Notes under the pieces: generated by a model
What the model saw: the letters and a program-made list of their open reading frames with translations, nothing else
Database searches by the model: none
Told to the model about the DNA's origin: nothing
Made by a program: the position numbers and the translations under genes
Shown: positions 48,333 through 60,045 of the stretch, piece after piece
How the letters are laid out: the number at the start of each line of letters is the position of its first letter
Position numbering within the stretch: position 1 is the first letter of the stretch
DNA from: Hirundichthys speculiger
Lineage: Eukaryota; Chordata; Actinopteri; Beloniformes; Exocoetidae
Direction of reading: 5' to 3'
Assembly (NCBI GenBank): GCA_018398805.1
Contig: JAGFBZ010000001.1
Span: forward strand, 1 to 64,000
DNA: 64,000 nucleotides

Positions 48333-49130
48333 CGGTGTTAAAGTTTAGCTCAACAGTTTAGCTCCAACAGCCACACCCAAAATGACCATCAGAACCCCCC
48401 GTCCTGATAGTTGTATTCATCATCACCATTTTTGAATGTTTCAAAACACAACATACACAGACACTTTCAGAACAAAACTGGAGTTCGTAGCTGTTATTTT
48501 GAAGGAGACCGCTCCATCTCTGAGGGACTTCTGGCCTGCTGATGAAGATGAGGATCTGAAGTTTCTTCTTCTCTTACATGTACTAGCTATTCTCAAGAGA
48601 TCTAAAAAGATTTTTATTTGTCTCAGAGACTTATTATTACATGAATCTAGTGGAGTTTTTTAGTAAAATGTGAATTATGATGGCAAAACATCAAACAGAG
48701 GCCCAAATCCAGAGTTTTTCTGTAGAAAGTGAAGTTGTTTTTTTCTTTTGTTGTTTTTTTTTTGGGTTTTTTCGACAGCTAGCTCATTAACTTTTAATTA
48801 TAGAGTGGTGATACTTAAATCGTGACAGTCTGTGGAGTCTTAGCTGTAAGACGATAACAGGCTCTCGTTTGTAGCTTGTAGCAGCAGGTTACATCTTGCT
48901 TTCACGTGCGTACATAAACAATACGCCCCCTAGTGTTCAACACAGGAAAGTACACTTCTTTACAGACAAGCTTGGATTCCAGCTCACTGCTGAGGAACAT
49001 TAATGTTCACAATAACCTTCATGAGCAGCTTCTGCAGTTTCACCTCATAGTCAGACAACTGAAGGAAGTTTGTTTGGTTTTCCACTCTGAGCTAGAACAG
49101 AATAAATAAACAGAATATAAAATAAATGAA
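48333..49130 (+). other. Semaphorin 3'UTR
   Basis: AT-rich non-coding sequence after the stop, ending in clustered AATAAA signals at 49101-49126. Confidence 0.55.
49101..49126 (+). promoter_or_regulatory. Clustered polyadenylation signals AATAAA
   Basis: AATAAATAAA at 49101 and AATAAA at 49121. Best candidates for the semaphorin transcript end. Confidence 0.55.
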
Positions 49131-49996
49131 TAAATTGCAGACATAATATGTAGAATTCACCGTAGAACTGAGTTGACTTCTAGATGGAGCTTCTTTGGTC
49201 TTGAAGATGGATTGTTATCAAGAAAAGCTGCTCGGAGATCAAGTGTCTCTTTGTTTGGCAGTTAGCATCCCACAAAGATAAGCCTATGGAAGCTTTACGA
49301 AGTTTGGCAGAAACGTTTTTGTAGTAAACAGTGTTTTATGTTGCACGATTTCTGCAGTCGTATGTGATCATAACATCTCACTCTGTACGATTTGCTTTTG
49401 CGTCATCTTGGGTGAGGTTCTAGTGAGGTTCAGCCCGTCGACATTCTTCTGCAGAGAGATCTTTCAGCTACTTTTATCACGCCACGTCATCCATGAAGGG
49501 ACAGATGTGTAGCTTCTTTGCTTTGTATCCATGTGATTTATACTCTCTGCGGCATCACAGTAGTTCACCACAGCTATTTAAGGTAGAAAATGACATAAAA
49601 TGAATGATCTGTATTGCTTGTTTTGGATCGTTGTTGCTTTCTTTCCCTGCCAGTGGTCTCCTCCACAAAAAGCCCCAAATGCAACACATTACTGCCACCT
49701 AGTGGATACAAATAGCACCACTAGGCACTCAGGCAGCCTCCATTGGCTAGTAAGTAGACGAAGTCGTAGGGTTTCTGACTCTGTCAAAAAATGATATCAG
49801 ATTGGTCACAAGAGTGACAGCCGTCGTCGTACCAGGACGTAGGACAGTCGACTTTGACCAAACACAAATGATATCCCCACAATTTTTTCACTATGGTGAT
49901 CTTTCATCTACTATAGTTCAAAATTTTGCCACGACCAATATTTGAAACCCGTGTACATGAGAAGATGGGCTCCAGGCTGAAAAGCTTTTCTAAAAG

Positions 49997-50148
49997 GTCC
50001 CGTTTTCCGAGTGCTAATTCCAGTTAACAGCCGGTAATAGCCATTAAAACAGTTAACAACCGTTAGATATACTGTCTCTAATGGCTGTTAACTGTTTTAA
50101 CGGCTGTTAGCGGCTGTTAACTGGAATTAGCACTCGGACCACGGGACC
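49997..50148. mobile_element. Foldback MITE
   Basis: 152 bp, nearly all inverted repeat: GGTCCCG at one end, CGGGACC at the other, with GAGTGCTAATTCCAGTTAAC mirrored. No TSD identified. Confidence 0.65.
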
Positions 50149-50221
50149 TGGCATGAAAAGGAAGCGCTGGATGCTAGCAGCTCCTCTAGTACACCAGACT
50201 TTTCCTGGTGTACTGAAACTT

Positions 50222-50278
50222 GAATTTCCCCCTTGGGGGATTAATAAGGTATTTTTGAATTTGAATTTGAATTTAAAG
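50222..50278 (+). mobile_element. LINE 3' tail
   Basis: GAATTTCCCCCTTGGGGGAT then TTTGAA repeats: 3' terminus of a fish LINE. Confidence 0.55.
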
Positions 50279-50299
50279 AAGCAGCTATATCTCACAAGA

Positions 50300-51461
50300 T
50301 AACCAGAGCACTGTCAGGGTACATCAGAGTTTCAGTTTCAGTAGTAAAAGGAGGAGTAAGAGGACTTAAGCCGAGCAGTGGGGTCTTAACATGCACACAG
50401 GCCCTTTTTAGTTAGGTGTTCAGAAAGAAAGACACAGTAGAACAGGGAGATTTCAGGGGGCCAATCAGATTTCAGCTGGAGCCGACACCATTTCCGGCCC
50501 CACCCCTTAACCCGCCCTTCTTCTGCTACTGGTTTTAAAATCCTCAGAATAGAAGTCATATTTTAGTTATGTTTACAGTACATGAGATTTTAGCTGCCAA
50601 TTATTATAAGGATATGTGTGTAAATAACTTATTTCAAGAAAGTGAAATCAAGGGTCTGAGGCTTAAAATGTTAATTTCACAGCTTGATGTTGCTGCTAAT
50701 GTTTATTTGGAACAAAGCAGATGATCCAGGAACACGTCATTAATATGAAATGACCCAATTTTTTCATGTTTTTAATGAGAAATATAGAGATAAAGAGTTT
50801 ATTTTTGTTTTATAGGAACATATTTGCTTTTAATCTCAAAGCTGTGACATTTTTAGTTCTTCTGGGTTTATTTAAGCAGCTATGTTTTCACTGTGTTCCT
50901 CAGGCTGAATCTATATGGAATAATTTATTTAGAGTTTTATTTTATATTTTAGTTTTAGTGGATTAGAGTATCTAAATGTTTAGATGCATGTTGAATACAT
51001 CTGATAGATTGTGCAAAAACATATTAAATCAGGGTTTGAATTAGAAGTATCAAGACTGTACAGCATTCATTTGTGTGTAATTAAAAATCTGCAGCTTTGC
51101 TTCTCTGGTTCATGACTCTCAAATAGAAATAAAATGTGAGCGAGTTCTTCATGGTCAAAAGCCACTTTAAGGGGGTCTGTTTCTTCTTTTATTTTGTGAT
51201 GATGGATATCAAGAGAAGGAGTATTATAATAAGTTTTCATTTTAGCAAATTCAGTAGTTTCCATTGTAGCTTTTGCTCTTGTTTTGCTGAGCTCATGCTT
51301 TGTCCGTGAGGAGGAACAGTAAGATGACATGACTGGATGAAACCTCCTGAGGTCTGTTTTATTAGATACAATCCTGGAAACAACATTCCACACACTTATC
51401 TGTCTCATCCCATGAACACAACGTGCACAGTGGTTGGCCTGTCCACGTCAGTAGAAACTAG
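50300..51461. other. Intergenic stretch
   Basis: A 113-codon minus ORF (51408-51067) has no motif I recognise and no splice context; no gene called. Confidence 0.35.
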
Positions 51462-51786
51462 TAGGGATGGGAATTGATAAGGTTTTTCCAATTTCGATTC
51501 CATTATCGATACTGTTTAACGATTCAGTTCTTTATCGATTCTCTTATCGATTCTAATTTGGGGAAAAAGGAGAACAAACAGTTTTATTAGCATCAATTTT
51601 TTTTACTTAGAAGTCACGACCTTACAAACTCAACGGCTAGGTCAAAAGAGGCCCAAAGATAACGTGTTAACTGTTGTAATATGTAACTGTGCAAATACAC
51701 AAGAATGTGTAACATTTTACTAACAGATTTTTCCTAATAGAAATTTTAAAAATCTCCTTTTTAAAAGGATATATGAGCTCACTAGC
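51462..51786. mobile_element. Truncated inverted copy of the hAT at 22267
   Basis: TAGGGATGGGAATTGATAAG then tracks the complement of 23359-23045. Confidence 0.75.
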
Positions 51787-52043
51787 GCCACACTTTTAGA
51801 CCACACAAGGACACTTTAGTGGGAAATAAAAACACATTAAAAATAATGCCATTTTAAACGAGTGTGTTTTGAGTTTGGACTTGAAGTGGTGTAGAGAGTC
51901 AATATTACAGATATCAGGTGGAAGTGAGCTCCAGAGCAACTGCGCAACAGCCTGCAACTAACAGGCTTTAGTTTTGCACTCTTTTATCATGTAGGTAGAA
52001 CACACATTTAAAAGCTATAAACACTTGATAGGTCAACAGTGAG

Positions 52044-52059
52044 CCACTAGGTGGCAGCA
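52044..52059 (+). promoter_or_regulatory. CTCF-consensus-like site upstream of tRNA copy 1
   Basis: CCACTAGGTGGCAGCA fits the vertebrate CTCF core CCASYAGRKGGCRSYV at every position. The same 16-mer lies at 53845, 55265, 58347 (last bases CA, then TA) and 59116, 9-15 bases before each tRNA. Match to consensus only; binding is inference. Confidence 0.5.
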
Positions 52060-52074
52060 CTGCTCTGCCACCCT

Positions 52075-52147
52075 GCCGAAATAGCTCAGTTGGGAGAGCG
52101 TTAGACTGAAGATCTAAAGGCCCCTGGTTCGATCCCGGGTTTCGGCA
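52075..52147 (+). tRNA. tRNA-Phe(GAA) copy 1
   Basis: 73 nt with a complete cloverleaf: 7-bp acceptor GCCGAAA/TTTCGGC plus A73, D-arm A box (TAGCTCAGTTGGGAGAGC), anticodon loop CTGAAGA (anticodon GAA), B box GGTTCGATCC. Differs from copies 4 and 5 only by one T-to-C in the variable loop. T run (TTTT) about 20 bases downstream could terminate Pol III. Confidence 0.93.
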
Positions 52148-52620
52148 GTTCCTTGAGAACGTGATTTTACAGTAAGTTTAACAATAAATTGAATGACCAC
52201 AAGAAACTGTATATAGAATATCAAACCTAGAAATCTAGATGTACCAATGGGGAGATTTCAATTTGCTTGGCAGGACTGTGTAACTACCACCCATCAGTGA
52301 CATTAACTCATTAACCATGTCCAAAAGACATAAAACATTTTATTTGTATTTGTACACCATCTGCTCTGTATTGTACAAAGATCAATCACCATATTTATGT
52401 CCAAAAGTTATAGGGGACCAGTTACATCCTTGTAGAAAGATGCAACGTTGTAGATGGATGCAGCTGTGGAACAGCGGTCGTTTGAATCAGCTTAGACATC
52501 GAAGTAAATCACATTTCAGTCTTGTTATAAGGGTGACACACCGATGACAAATTATATTCAACTTTCCTTGTGTTTTTACTACCGTCACTCCAACATACAA
52601 AAGTCTCTCTTAAATACTTT

Positions 52621-53604
52621 GAGGTTGCTTAAGTTTTCCAAAAATATCGGTTGAGTGTTTGAGCACATTGGTTATTCTCAAACTCTACTTTCAAAAGTGG
52701 TAATAATTGTTGGATTTAATTTGCCATCTCTTTGAATCACTTCTTAATAGATTAACGTCAAAAAGTGCTCCAAAAAACAAATATGTTTTTGGTGGAACTG
52801 TTTGACCTAATGAATAGTTGTGATCAGGGGTTAAATTGGGATTGGTTATGTGGGGGGGCTCTGCCCCCGGCACCCTGCCCTAATATACTTTTTGGAAAAT
52901 AACCCTCTAATTTGATAACCATATCATATTGCACAGAGATATACACCTTATCTGTGTGTTGTAGGCCAGATGAGTAGTTTGTTTTCTGCACCAGAAGACC
53001 AGAAGATGTCTCAAGATTCCCGCCAAAAGCAAAAGCAGCTTGGACTTGAGGGCGATACATTTTATTTTGTATTACTCAAATATTTCATTTTAAAAACGCT
53101 AAATCACATGTTTTAAAAGATTCACTCTTGTTGTACTATGAAGCATATTGGTGCAAACAAACGTCAGGATGCTGCTGAATGAGAAATATAAAAAAATACC
53201 TATATAGCCACCAGCTTCCTTCTCCTCTGTGGATTGATCTTTGAGATTTTTCTCCTCTAAAAAAGCAAAACACAAAGGTTTGGGGGTGGCCTCTGCTGTG
53301 AATCCTGTGAATCACTTTGTACCACGCTCACTTGTATTAAAAGTGCTATTCAAATAATGTCTGATTAACCGACGTATCATTACATACCTACATGCTATTT
53401 ACTCAGTTTGGAAATGTATATGGACATTGCGATAAACTGCAGTGATTACTGATAAAGGATAAAGCTCCCACTTAAAACCACATATGAAAATGAAGAGAGG
53501 TTGGTGTTGTGCAATATGAAGAGGAAGAGTATACCCAAGTTTGAAGTAGAAAATGATTCAAATTAAATTCTGAAAATAATAATAATCATACATTTTATTT
53601 AAAA
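52621..53604. other. Spacer between tRNA units 1 and 2
   Basis: A GGGGGGGCTCTGCCCCCGG hairpin at 52851-52869 is the only structure noticed. Confidence 0.35.
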
Positions 53605-53875
53605 GCGCCTTTTAGGCCACACAAGGACACTTTAGTGGGAAATAAAAACACAATAAAATTTTAAACGGGTGTGTTTTGAGTTTGGACTTGAAGCGGTGTA
53701 GAGAGTCAATATTACAGATATCAGGTGGAAGTGAGTTCCAGAGCAACTGTGCAACTGTGTTACAGGCTTTAGTTTTGCACTCTTTTATCATGTAGGTAGA
53801 ACACACATTTAAAAGCCGTAAACACTTGATAGGACAACAGTGAGCCACTAGGTGGCAGCACTGCTTCACTAAAGC

Positions 53876-53948
53876 GCCGAAATAGCTCAGTTGGGAGAGC
53901 GGTAGACTGAAGATCTAAAGGTCCCTGGTTTGATCCTGGGTTTTGGCA
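53876..53948 (+). tRNA. tRNA-Phe(GAA) copy 2, decayed
   Basis: 73 nt, GAA anticodon kept, but GCGTTA reads GCGGTA, B box is GGTTTGATCC, the T stem is CCTGGG-side mutated and the acceptor 3' strand is TTTTGGC. Most changes are C-to-T at CpG sites, the pattern of methylated, unselected DNA. Probably a pseudogene. Confidence 0.8.
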
Positions 53949-54115
53949 GTTTCTTCAGAATGTGATTTTTCAGTAAGTTTAACAATAAATTGAATGATCA
54001 TAAGATACTGTATACAGAATATCAAGCCTAGAAATCTAGACGTACCAATGGGAAGATTTCAATTTGCTTGGCAGGACTGTGTAACTATCACCCATCAGTG
54101 ACATTAACTCATTAA

Positions 54116-54496
54116 AGGTGGGGTAGGTGTTCTTTGAAAAATCCAGCAATCCAACTCAAGATAGATTTTGAAAATATACACTCCCTCCCTCCTCCCAAAG
54201 GCTCCGCCTCCTCCTCTTCAGCCCACGCCTTCACACGATTCACGCCTTCATGAACCACAGGGAGGGAGGGTGGGAGTTCATTGATATTTGATGGACGTAT
54301 TAGGCAGCCAATGAAAGTAATGAAGATCACTATATTGATTGGTCAGAGTTTTTCTCTGATTATACCCTCTAGACCGGACCAAAACGTTTTGTTTTTTTTG
54401 CAAACATTTTATTTCACGGGGTGCAATGGGAATGTGAAAAGGTTTTCAGGCAATATCGTAAAAAGTACTGCAAAAAAAAGAACACCTACCCCACCT
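54116..54496. mobile_element. PiggyBac-type MITE, TTAA target
   Basis: 381 bp, TIRs AGGTGGGGTAGGTGTTCTTT and inverse, flanked by TTAA on both sides (54112-54115, 54497-54500). Sister tRNA units carry the uninterrupted site ACTCATTAACCATGTC, proving the insertion and the TTAA duplication. Confidence 0.92.
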
Positions 54497-55159
54497 TTAA
54501 CCATGTCTAAAAGACACAACATTTTATTTGTATTTGTACACCATCTACTCTGTATTGAACACAAGATCAATCACCATATTTATGTCCAAAAGTTATAGGG
54601 AATTCTGAAAATAATTCTCATAACAAACACCTAATTGTTGACTTTGAAATGTGGAACAAGTGTTAGTGTTATACATTTAGTTTAGAAAGTGTGGTTCATG
54701 TGGGGTGATGGGCACATAAGCACGGGAATGAAGTGGGAAGAGGAGACACCTATTTGTTCAGTCTGAAAGGGGTTCACGTGGGGTGGGGTTGTGCGTGTGT
54801 GTGGTGGTGGTGTATTTGTGGTTGTGTACAATCTAATGGATGTCGTGTCCCCCCCAATACTGGGAAAATACCAATCTGCCCCCCCCAATATTATGTGTAA
54901 ATATGTTAAATATTTCCTCCTTTTATGAAATCTGGCTCAACAGTCCGTCTCTTGTTATTTCCGAATATTTACCGATCAATTTATTTCCGTTTTTAAGGAA
55001 AACTAAAGTGTGTGTCCACCCCCTCCCAATTGTACACTTGGTTGCGCCCATTTAACGCCTCTCGGTTTGAAGCGCGGTTCTGACAGAGGCAGTGTTGCCA
55101 ACTAGCGACTCTCCAGACCCCCCTAGCGACTTAATTTGTAAAAAGCGACTAGCGACAAA

Positions 55160-55628
55160 TCAGGTGGAAGTGAACTGTGTAACGAGCTTTAGTTATGAAC
55201 TCTTTTATTATGTAGGTAGAATACACATTTAAAAGTTATGAACACTGAATAGGTCAACAGTAAGCCACTAGGTGGCAGCACTGTGTCACCACTGTGCCGA
55301 AATAGCTCAGTTGGGAGAGTGTTAGACTGAAGATCTAAAGGTCCCTGCTTCCATCCTGGGTTTTGGCATTTCCTTGAGAACGTGATTTTTCAGTAAGTTT
55401 AATAATAAGTTGAATGACCTCAAGATACTGTATACAGAATATCAAACCTAGCAATCTAGATGTACCAATGGGAAGATTTCAATTTGCTTGGCAGGACTGC
55501 GTAACTACCACCAAAAGACACTATTTTTATTTTATTTTATTTGTTTTTGTACACCATCTGCTCTGCATTGAACAAAGATCAATCACCATATTTATGTCCA
55601 AAACTTATAGGGGACCAGTTACATCCTT
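55160..55628 (+). repeat. tRNA-Phe repeat unit 3 (Rex3-interrupted)
   Basis: Shares the flanks from CAGGTGGAAGTGA onward, with a small deletion near 55510. It breaks after GGGACCAGTTACATCCTT, where the Rex3 element begins; units 1 and 4 continue past this point. Confidence 0.8.
55296..55368 (+). pseudogene. tRNA-Phe(GAA) copy 3, pseudogene
   Basis: Same 73-nt frame; the B box has become GCTTCCATCC and the acceptor 3' strand TTTTGGC. Loss of the T-loop and B box should abolish function. Confidence 0.85.
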
Positions 55629-57531
55629 GGACACTCGGGTGAAGAGACTGATCACTACCTGGTGGTGGGTTGGTCAGATGGCGGGGGAGAATGCCGGTCA
55701 GACCTGGTAGGCCCAAACGTGTAGTGAGGGTTTGCTGGGAACGTCTGGCAGAGGAACCTGTCAGAAAGATCTTCAACTCACACCTCCAGCAGAGCTTCAA
55801 TCACATCCCGGGGGAGGCGGGGGACATTGAGTCTGAATGGGCCATGTTCTGCGCCTCCATTGCTGAAGCAGCTGACCGGAGCTGTGGCCGTAAGGTCGTC
55901 GGTGCCTGTCGTGGCGGCAATCCTCGAACTCGGTGGTGGACTCCTCGGGTGAGAGAGGCCATCAGACTGAAGAAGGAGTCCTACCGGGCTTGGTTAGCTT
56001 GTGGGACTCTGGAATCAGCAGACAGGTATCGGCAGGCCAAGCAGTGCTTCACCAACACTGTGTATAGTGGGGGTGGGGTGCTGCTGACCTCGACCGGAGA
56101 TGTCGTTCGGCGGTGGAAGGAATACTTCGAGGACCTTCTCAATCCCACCAACATGTCTTCCGTTGAGGATGCTGAGCCTGTGGACTTGGGGGTGGACTCG
56201 TCCATTACTAGAGCTGAGGTCGCTGAAGTAGTTAAGAAGCTGCACAGTGGCCGGGCTCCGGGGGTGGACGAGATCCGCCCTGATTTCCTGAAGGCTCTGG
56301 ATGTTGTGGGATTGTCTTGGTTGACACGTCTCTGCAACATCGCATGGAAATCGGGGGCAGTACCTCTGGATTGGCAGACCGGGGTGGTGGTTCCCCTTTT
56401 TAAGAAGGGGGACCGGAGGGTGTGTTCCAATTACAGGGGAATCCCACTCCTCAGCCTCCCTGGTAAGGTCTATGCAGGGGTGCTGGAGAAGAGAGTTCGA
56501 TCGATTGTCGAATCCCGGATTCAGGAGGAACAATGCGGGTTCCGTCCTGGTTGTGGAACACTGGACCAGCTCTATACCCTCACTAGGGTCCTGGAGGGAA
56601 CATGGGAATTTGCCCAACCAGTCCACATGTGTTTTGTGGACTTGGAGAAGGCATTTGACCGTGTCCCTCGCGGGGTCCTGTGGGGGGGTACTCCAGGAGT
56701 ATGGGGTGTTATGGGGCCCGTTGTTACGGGCTGTCCAGTCCCTGTACAAATGGAGTGGGAGCTTGGTCCCCATTGCCGGTTGTAAGTCGGATTCGTTTTC
56801 GGTGGGAGTTGGGCTCCGCCAGGGCTGCCCTTTGTCACCGGTTCTGTTCATAACGTTTATGGACAGAATTTCTAGGCGCAGCCATGGAGCGGAAGGGTTC
56901 CGGTTCGGTGGTGTCCGGATCTCATCTCTGCTGTTTGCAGATGATGTGGTCCTGTTGGCGCCATCGAGTGGGGATCTGTAACTCTCACTGGAGTTCGCAG
57001 CCGAGTGTGAAGCGGCAGGGATGAGGATCAGCACCTCCAAATCTGAGACCATGGTCCTCAGTGGGAAAAGGGTAGAATGCCTCCTCCGGGTCGGGAGTGA
57101 GGTTCTGCCTCAAGTGGAGGAGTTTAAGTATCTCGGGGTCTTGTTCACGAGTGATTGGAGATAGGAGCGGGAGATCGACAGACGGATTGGTGCGGCGTCT
57201 GCTGTGGTGCGGACTCTGTACTGGTCCTTTGTGGTGAAGGGAGAGCTGAGCCAAAAGGCAAGGCTCTCTGTTTACAGGTCGATCTTTGTTCCAACCCTCA
57301 CCTATGGTCATGAACTGTGGGTAGTGACCGAAAGACTGAGATTACGGATACAAGCGGCGGAAATGAGTTTTCTCCGTAGGGTGGCTGGACTCTCCCTTAG
57401 AGATAGGGTGAGAAGTTCGGTCATTCGGGAGGGACTCAGAGTAGAGCCGCTGCTCCTTCACATCGAGAGGAGCCAGTTGAGGTGGTTCGGGCATCTGGTT
57501 AGGATGCCCCCCGGACGCCTCCCTGGAGAGG
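55628..57531 (+). mobile_element. Rex3 (RTE-clade) LINE, inactive
   Basis: RT from ~55670: WFKEYFEDLL-type linker, SGRAPGVDEIRPDFLKAL, VVVPLFKKGDRRVCSNYRGI, FVDLEKAFDRVP, then after a frameshift at the G-run 56683-56689, VGLRQGCPLSPVLF, LLFADDVVLLA and LTYGHELWVVTERLRLRIQA. Catalytic FADD present but stops at ~56979 and ~57160 plus the frameshift kill it. 56820-56840 matches, as I recall it, a standard Rex3 primer site. 5'-truncated. Confidence 0.88.
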
Positions 57532-57597
57532 AGGCCAAAAGTTTGGACACACCTTCTCATTCAATTGAATGAGAAGGTGTGTCCAAACTTTTGGCCT
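57532..57597. repeat. 66-bp perfect palindrome
   Basis: AGGCCAAAAGTTTGGACACA ... mirrored exactly about 57564/57565. The half-site is a known fish Tc1/mariner TIR, so this is two TIRs joined back to back, capping the Rex3 3' end. Confidence 0.85.
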
Positions 57598-57603
57598 GTA
57601 CTG

Positions 57604-57905
<302 letters not shown>

Positions 57906-58036
57906 GTAATGCAACTGCTCTACTCACATTACCTGGGAGTGCCGTGATTCTGTCATGTGGATAAAATACATTTACTCTAAAGTATCAGCATTCAGAACAA
58001 ACTAAAGAGATTTTTTTTTCAAAAGAAGTTTGAAAG

Positions 58037-58038
<2 letters not shown>

Positions 58039-58114
<76 letters not shown>
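58039..58114. repeat. (TA)n microsatellite
   Basis: About 37 TA repeats with G and C interruptions. Confidence 0.93.
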
Positions 58115-58371
58115 TATTGCAGGAAAACGTTAGACGTTACGTTTCACCCAATGCTGATGAAATATAATGTTGTTTCGTGTTTTTTTTTTTATCAGTATTA
58201 TTTATTTATTTCTAGTAACTGCAACATTAGGTAGATGAACTAATCATTTACTTTTTACCTATTTTCTTAATTATTTTAACTTTTTGCAATAGTTTTGGTA
58301 GAATACACATTTAAAAGCTGTAAACACTTGATAGGTCAACAGTGACCCACTAGGTGGCAGCACTATTTCGT

Positions 58372-58444
58372 GCCGAAATAGCTCAGTTGGGAGAGCGTTA
58401 GACTGAAGATCTAAAGGTCCCTGGTTCGATCCCGGGTTTCGGCA
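58372..58444 (+). tRNA. tRNA-Phe(GAA) copy 4
   Basis: Matches the vertebrate tRNA-Phe consensus throughout: intact acceptor, A box, GAA anticodon, GGTTCGATCC B box. Followed by TTTTT-containing sequence within ~25 bases. Confidence 0.95.
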
Positions 58445-58639
58445 GTTCCTTGAGAACGTGATTTTTCAGTAAGTTTAATAATAAGTTGAATGACCACAAG
58501 ATACTATATACAGAATATCAAAGCTAGAAATCTAGACGTACCAATGGGGAGATTTCAATTTGCTTGGCAGGACTGTGTAACTACCACCCATCAGTGACAT
58601 TAACTCATTAACCATGTCCAAAAGACATAAAACATTTTA

Positions 58640-58697
58640 TTTTTTTTTCCCCATTGTGGGACAAATAAAGGATTATCTTATCTTATCTTATCTTATT
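58640..58697 (+). mobile_element. LINE 3' tail inserted in tRNA unit 4
   Basis: TTTCCCCATTGTGGGACAAA then TTATC repeats, absent from unit 1 at the matching point (CATTTTATTTGTATTTG). Confidence 0.8.
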
Positions 58698-59115
58698 TGT
58701 ATTTGTAAACCATTTACTCTGTATTGAAAAAAGATCAATCACCATATTTATGTCCAAAAGTTATAGGGGACCAGTTACATCCTTGTAGAAAGATGCAACG
58801 TTGTAGATGGATGCAGCTGTGGAACAGCGATCGTTTGAATCGGCTTAGACATCGAAGTAAATCGCATTTCAGTCTTGTTATAAGGGTGACACACCGATGA
58901 CAAATTATATTCAACTTTCCTTGTGTTTTTACTACCGTCACTCCATCATACAAAAAGTCTCTCTAAATACTTTGAGGTTGCTTAAGTTTTCCAAAAATAT
59001 GGGTTGAGTGTTTGAGCACATTGGTTATTTTCAAACTCTGCTTTCAAAAGCGGTAATAATTGTTGGATTTAATTTGGCATCTCTTTGAATTACTTTTTGA
59101 CGAGTCAACAGTCAG

Positions 59116-59131
59116 CCACTAGGTGGCAGCA
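59116..59131 (+). promoter_or_regulatory. CTCF-consensus-like site upstream of tRNA copy 5
   Basis: CCACTAGGTGGCAGCA, 15 bases before the tRNA. A reverse-strand site, CCAGCAGGTGGCAGTG, lies at 59493-59508, giving a convergent pair. Confidence 0.45.
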
Positions 59132-59146
59132 CTGCTTCAGTACCGC

Positions 59147-59219
59147 GCCGAAATAGCTCAGTTGGGAGAGCGTTAGACTGAAGATCTAAAGGTCCCTGGT
59201 TCGATCCCGGGTTTCGGCA
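59147..59219 (+). tRNA. tRNA-Phe(GAA) copy 5
   Basis: Identical to copy 4 over all 73 positions. Downstream flank differs from the other copies shortly after the tRNA, marking the edge of the repeated unit. Confidence 0.95.
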
Positions 59220-59968
59220 TTCCCTTGAGTACGAATTGTATAAGTGTGAATTTTTCTGCTGTCATCAAGTAATTACTTGTCATCCTGTCACCTGCTTGAA
59301 TGTTAAGTAAAGTTAAAGTCTAATATTATTACTCAGAACACACAAACACAAGACTAATCACAGTTAAAACATAAAACAAACTGTTAGAAACAACTTTTTT
59401 TAGTTTTATAATGTTTACTGCAAACACTAGAAAGTGTGTAGTTTTTAATGATGGAAGGAAGGAAGAGCCAGACATGGTCCATGTAATAGAAACACTGCCA
59501 CCTGCTGGACCAACGAGATAAACACACATTTATAAAATTAGTTAACACATGTTCTGGTGTTTGTGGTTTTAAAACTATTTTATAAAAGGTCTGTAGTCGC
59601 TTTCATAAGTCCTATCTTAAAAAAGAAATAAAAAAAAGTCACTTTGAGCCCTTAACTGCCTCCATGAGCCAAATTAACAGCAAAACCTTATATGTACAAT
59701 AAGAACTCAACCTTGCAATAAAAGTGTCAATACTGTATATTTTCACTAAACGGGTACTTTTTAAATGTTTATTTATCAAATGTGGCATCTCTTTTTTTCA
59801 TAAACGCTTCATCTGTTCACCGGGTCAATAAAACTGATTCCCAGAAATGATGTCGAGGAGCTTCCGCGTGATGCATTCAGGGTTGTCGGATTTAAGAAAT
59901 GCAACGAGAGGGATGTGTGGTCTGGAATGAAGATGATCACCGGCTTCAAGGCAAAGGGGGACCAGACT

Positions 59969-60045
59969 GATGGAGGTCTGGACCAGACTGATGGAGGTCT
60001 GGACCAGACTGATGGAGGTCTGGACCAGACTGATGGAGGTCTAGA
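59969..60045 (+). repeat. 21-bp x4 repeat in Rex1-like ORF
   Basis: Four in-frame 7-codon units (LDQTDGG). Confidence 0.9.

Larger units (their letters stand above)
51787..52620 (+). repeat. tRNA-Phe repeat unit 1
   Basis: About 0.3 kb upstream (CACAAGGACACTTTAGTGGG ...) and 0.5 kb downstream of the tRNA recur around the other copies. Five units in one orientation over 7.5 kb look like tandem segmental duplication rather than SINE insertion. The downstream part matches 58445-58980 closely. Confidence 0.8.
53605..54600 (+). repeat. tRNA-Phe repeat unit 2 (MITE-interrupted)
   Basis: Same flanks as unit 1, from CACAAGGACACTTTAGTGGG to the CCATGTCTAAAAGACA region, split by a 381-bp element at 54116-54496. 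Confidence 0.8.
58290..59080 (+). repeat. tRNA-Phe repeat unit 4
   Basis: Upstream part starts at GTAGAATACACATTTAAAAG; downstream part runs to ~59080 and contains a LINE-tail insertion at ~58640-58697. Confidence 0.8.

Noticed and set aside
51067..51408. 113-codon minus ORF
   Set aside because: No motif, no splice sites or codon signature; treated as chance.
55981..57052. 345-codon minus-strand ORF
   Set aside because: Antisense shadow of the Rex3 reverse transcriptase.
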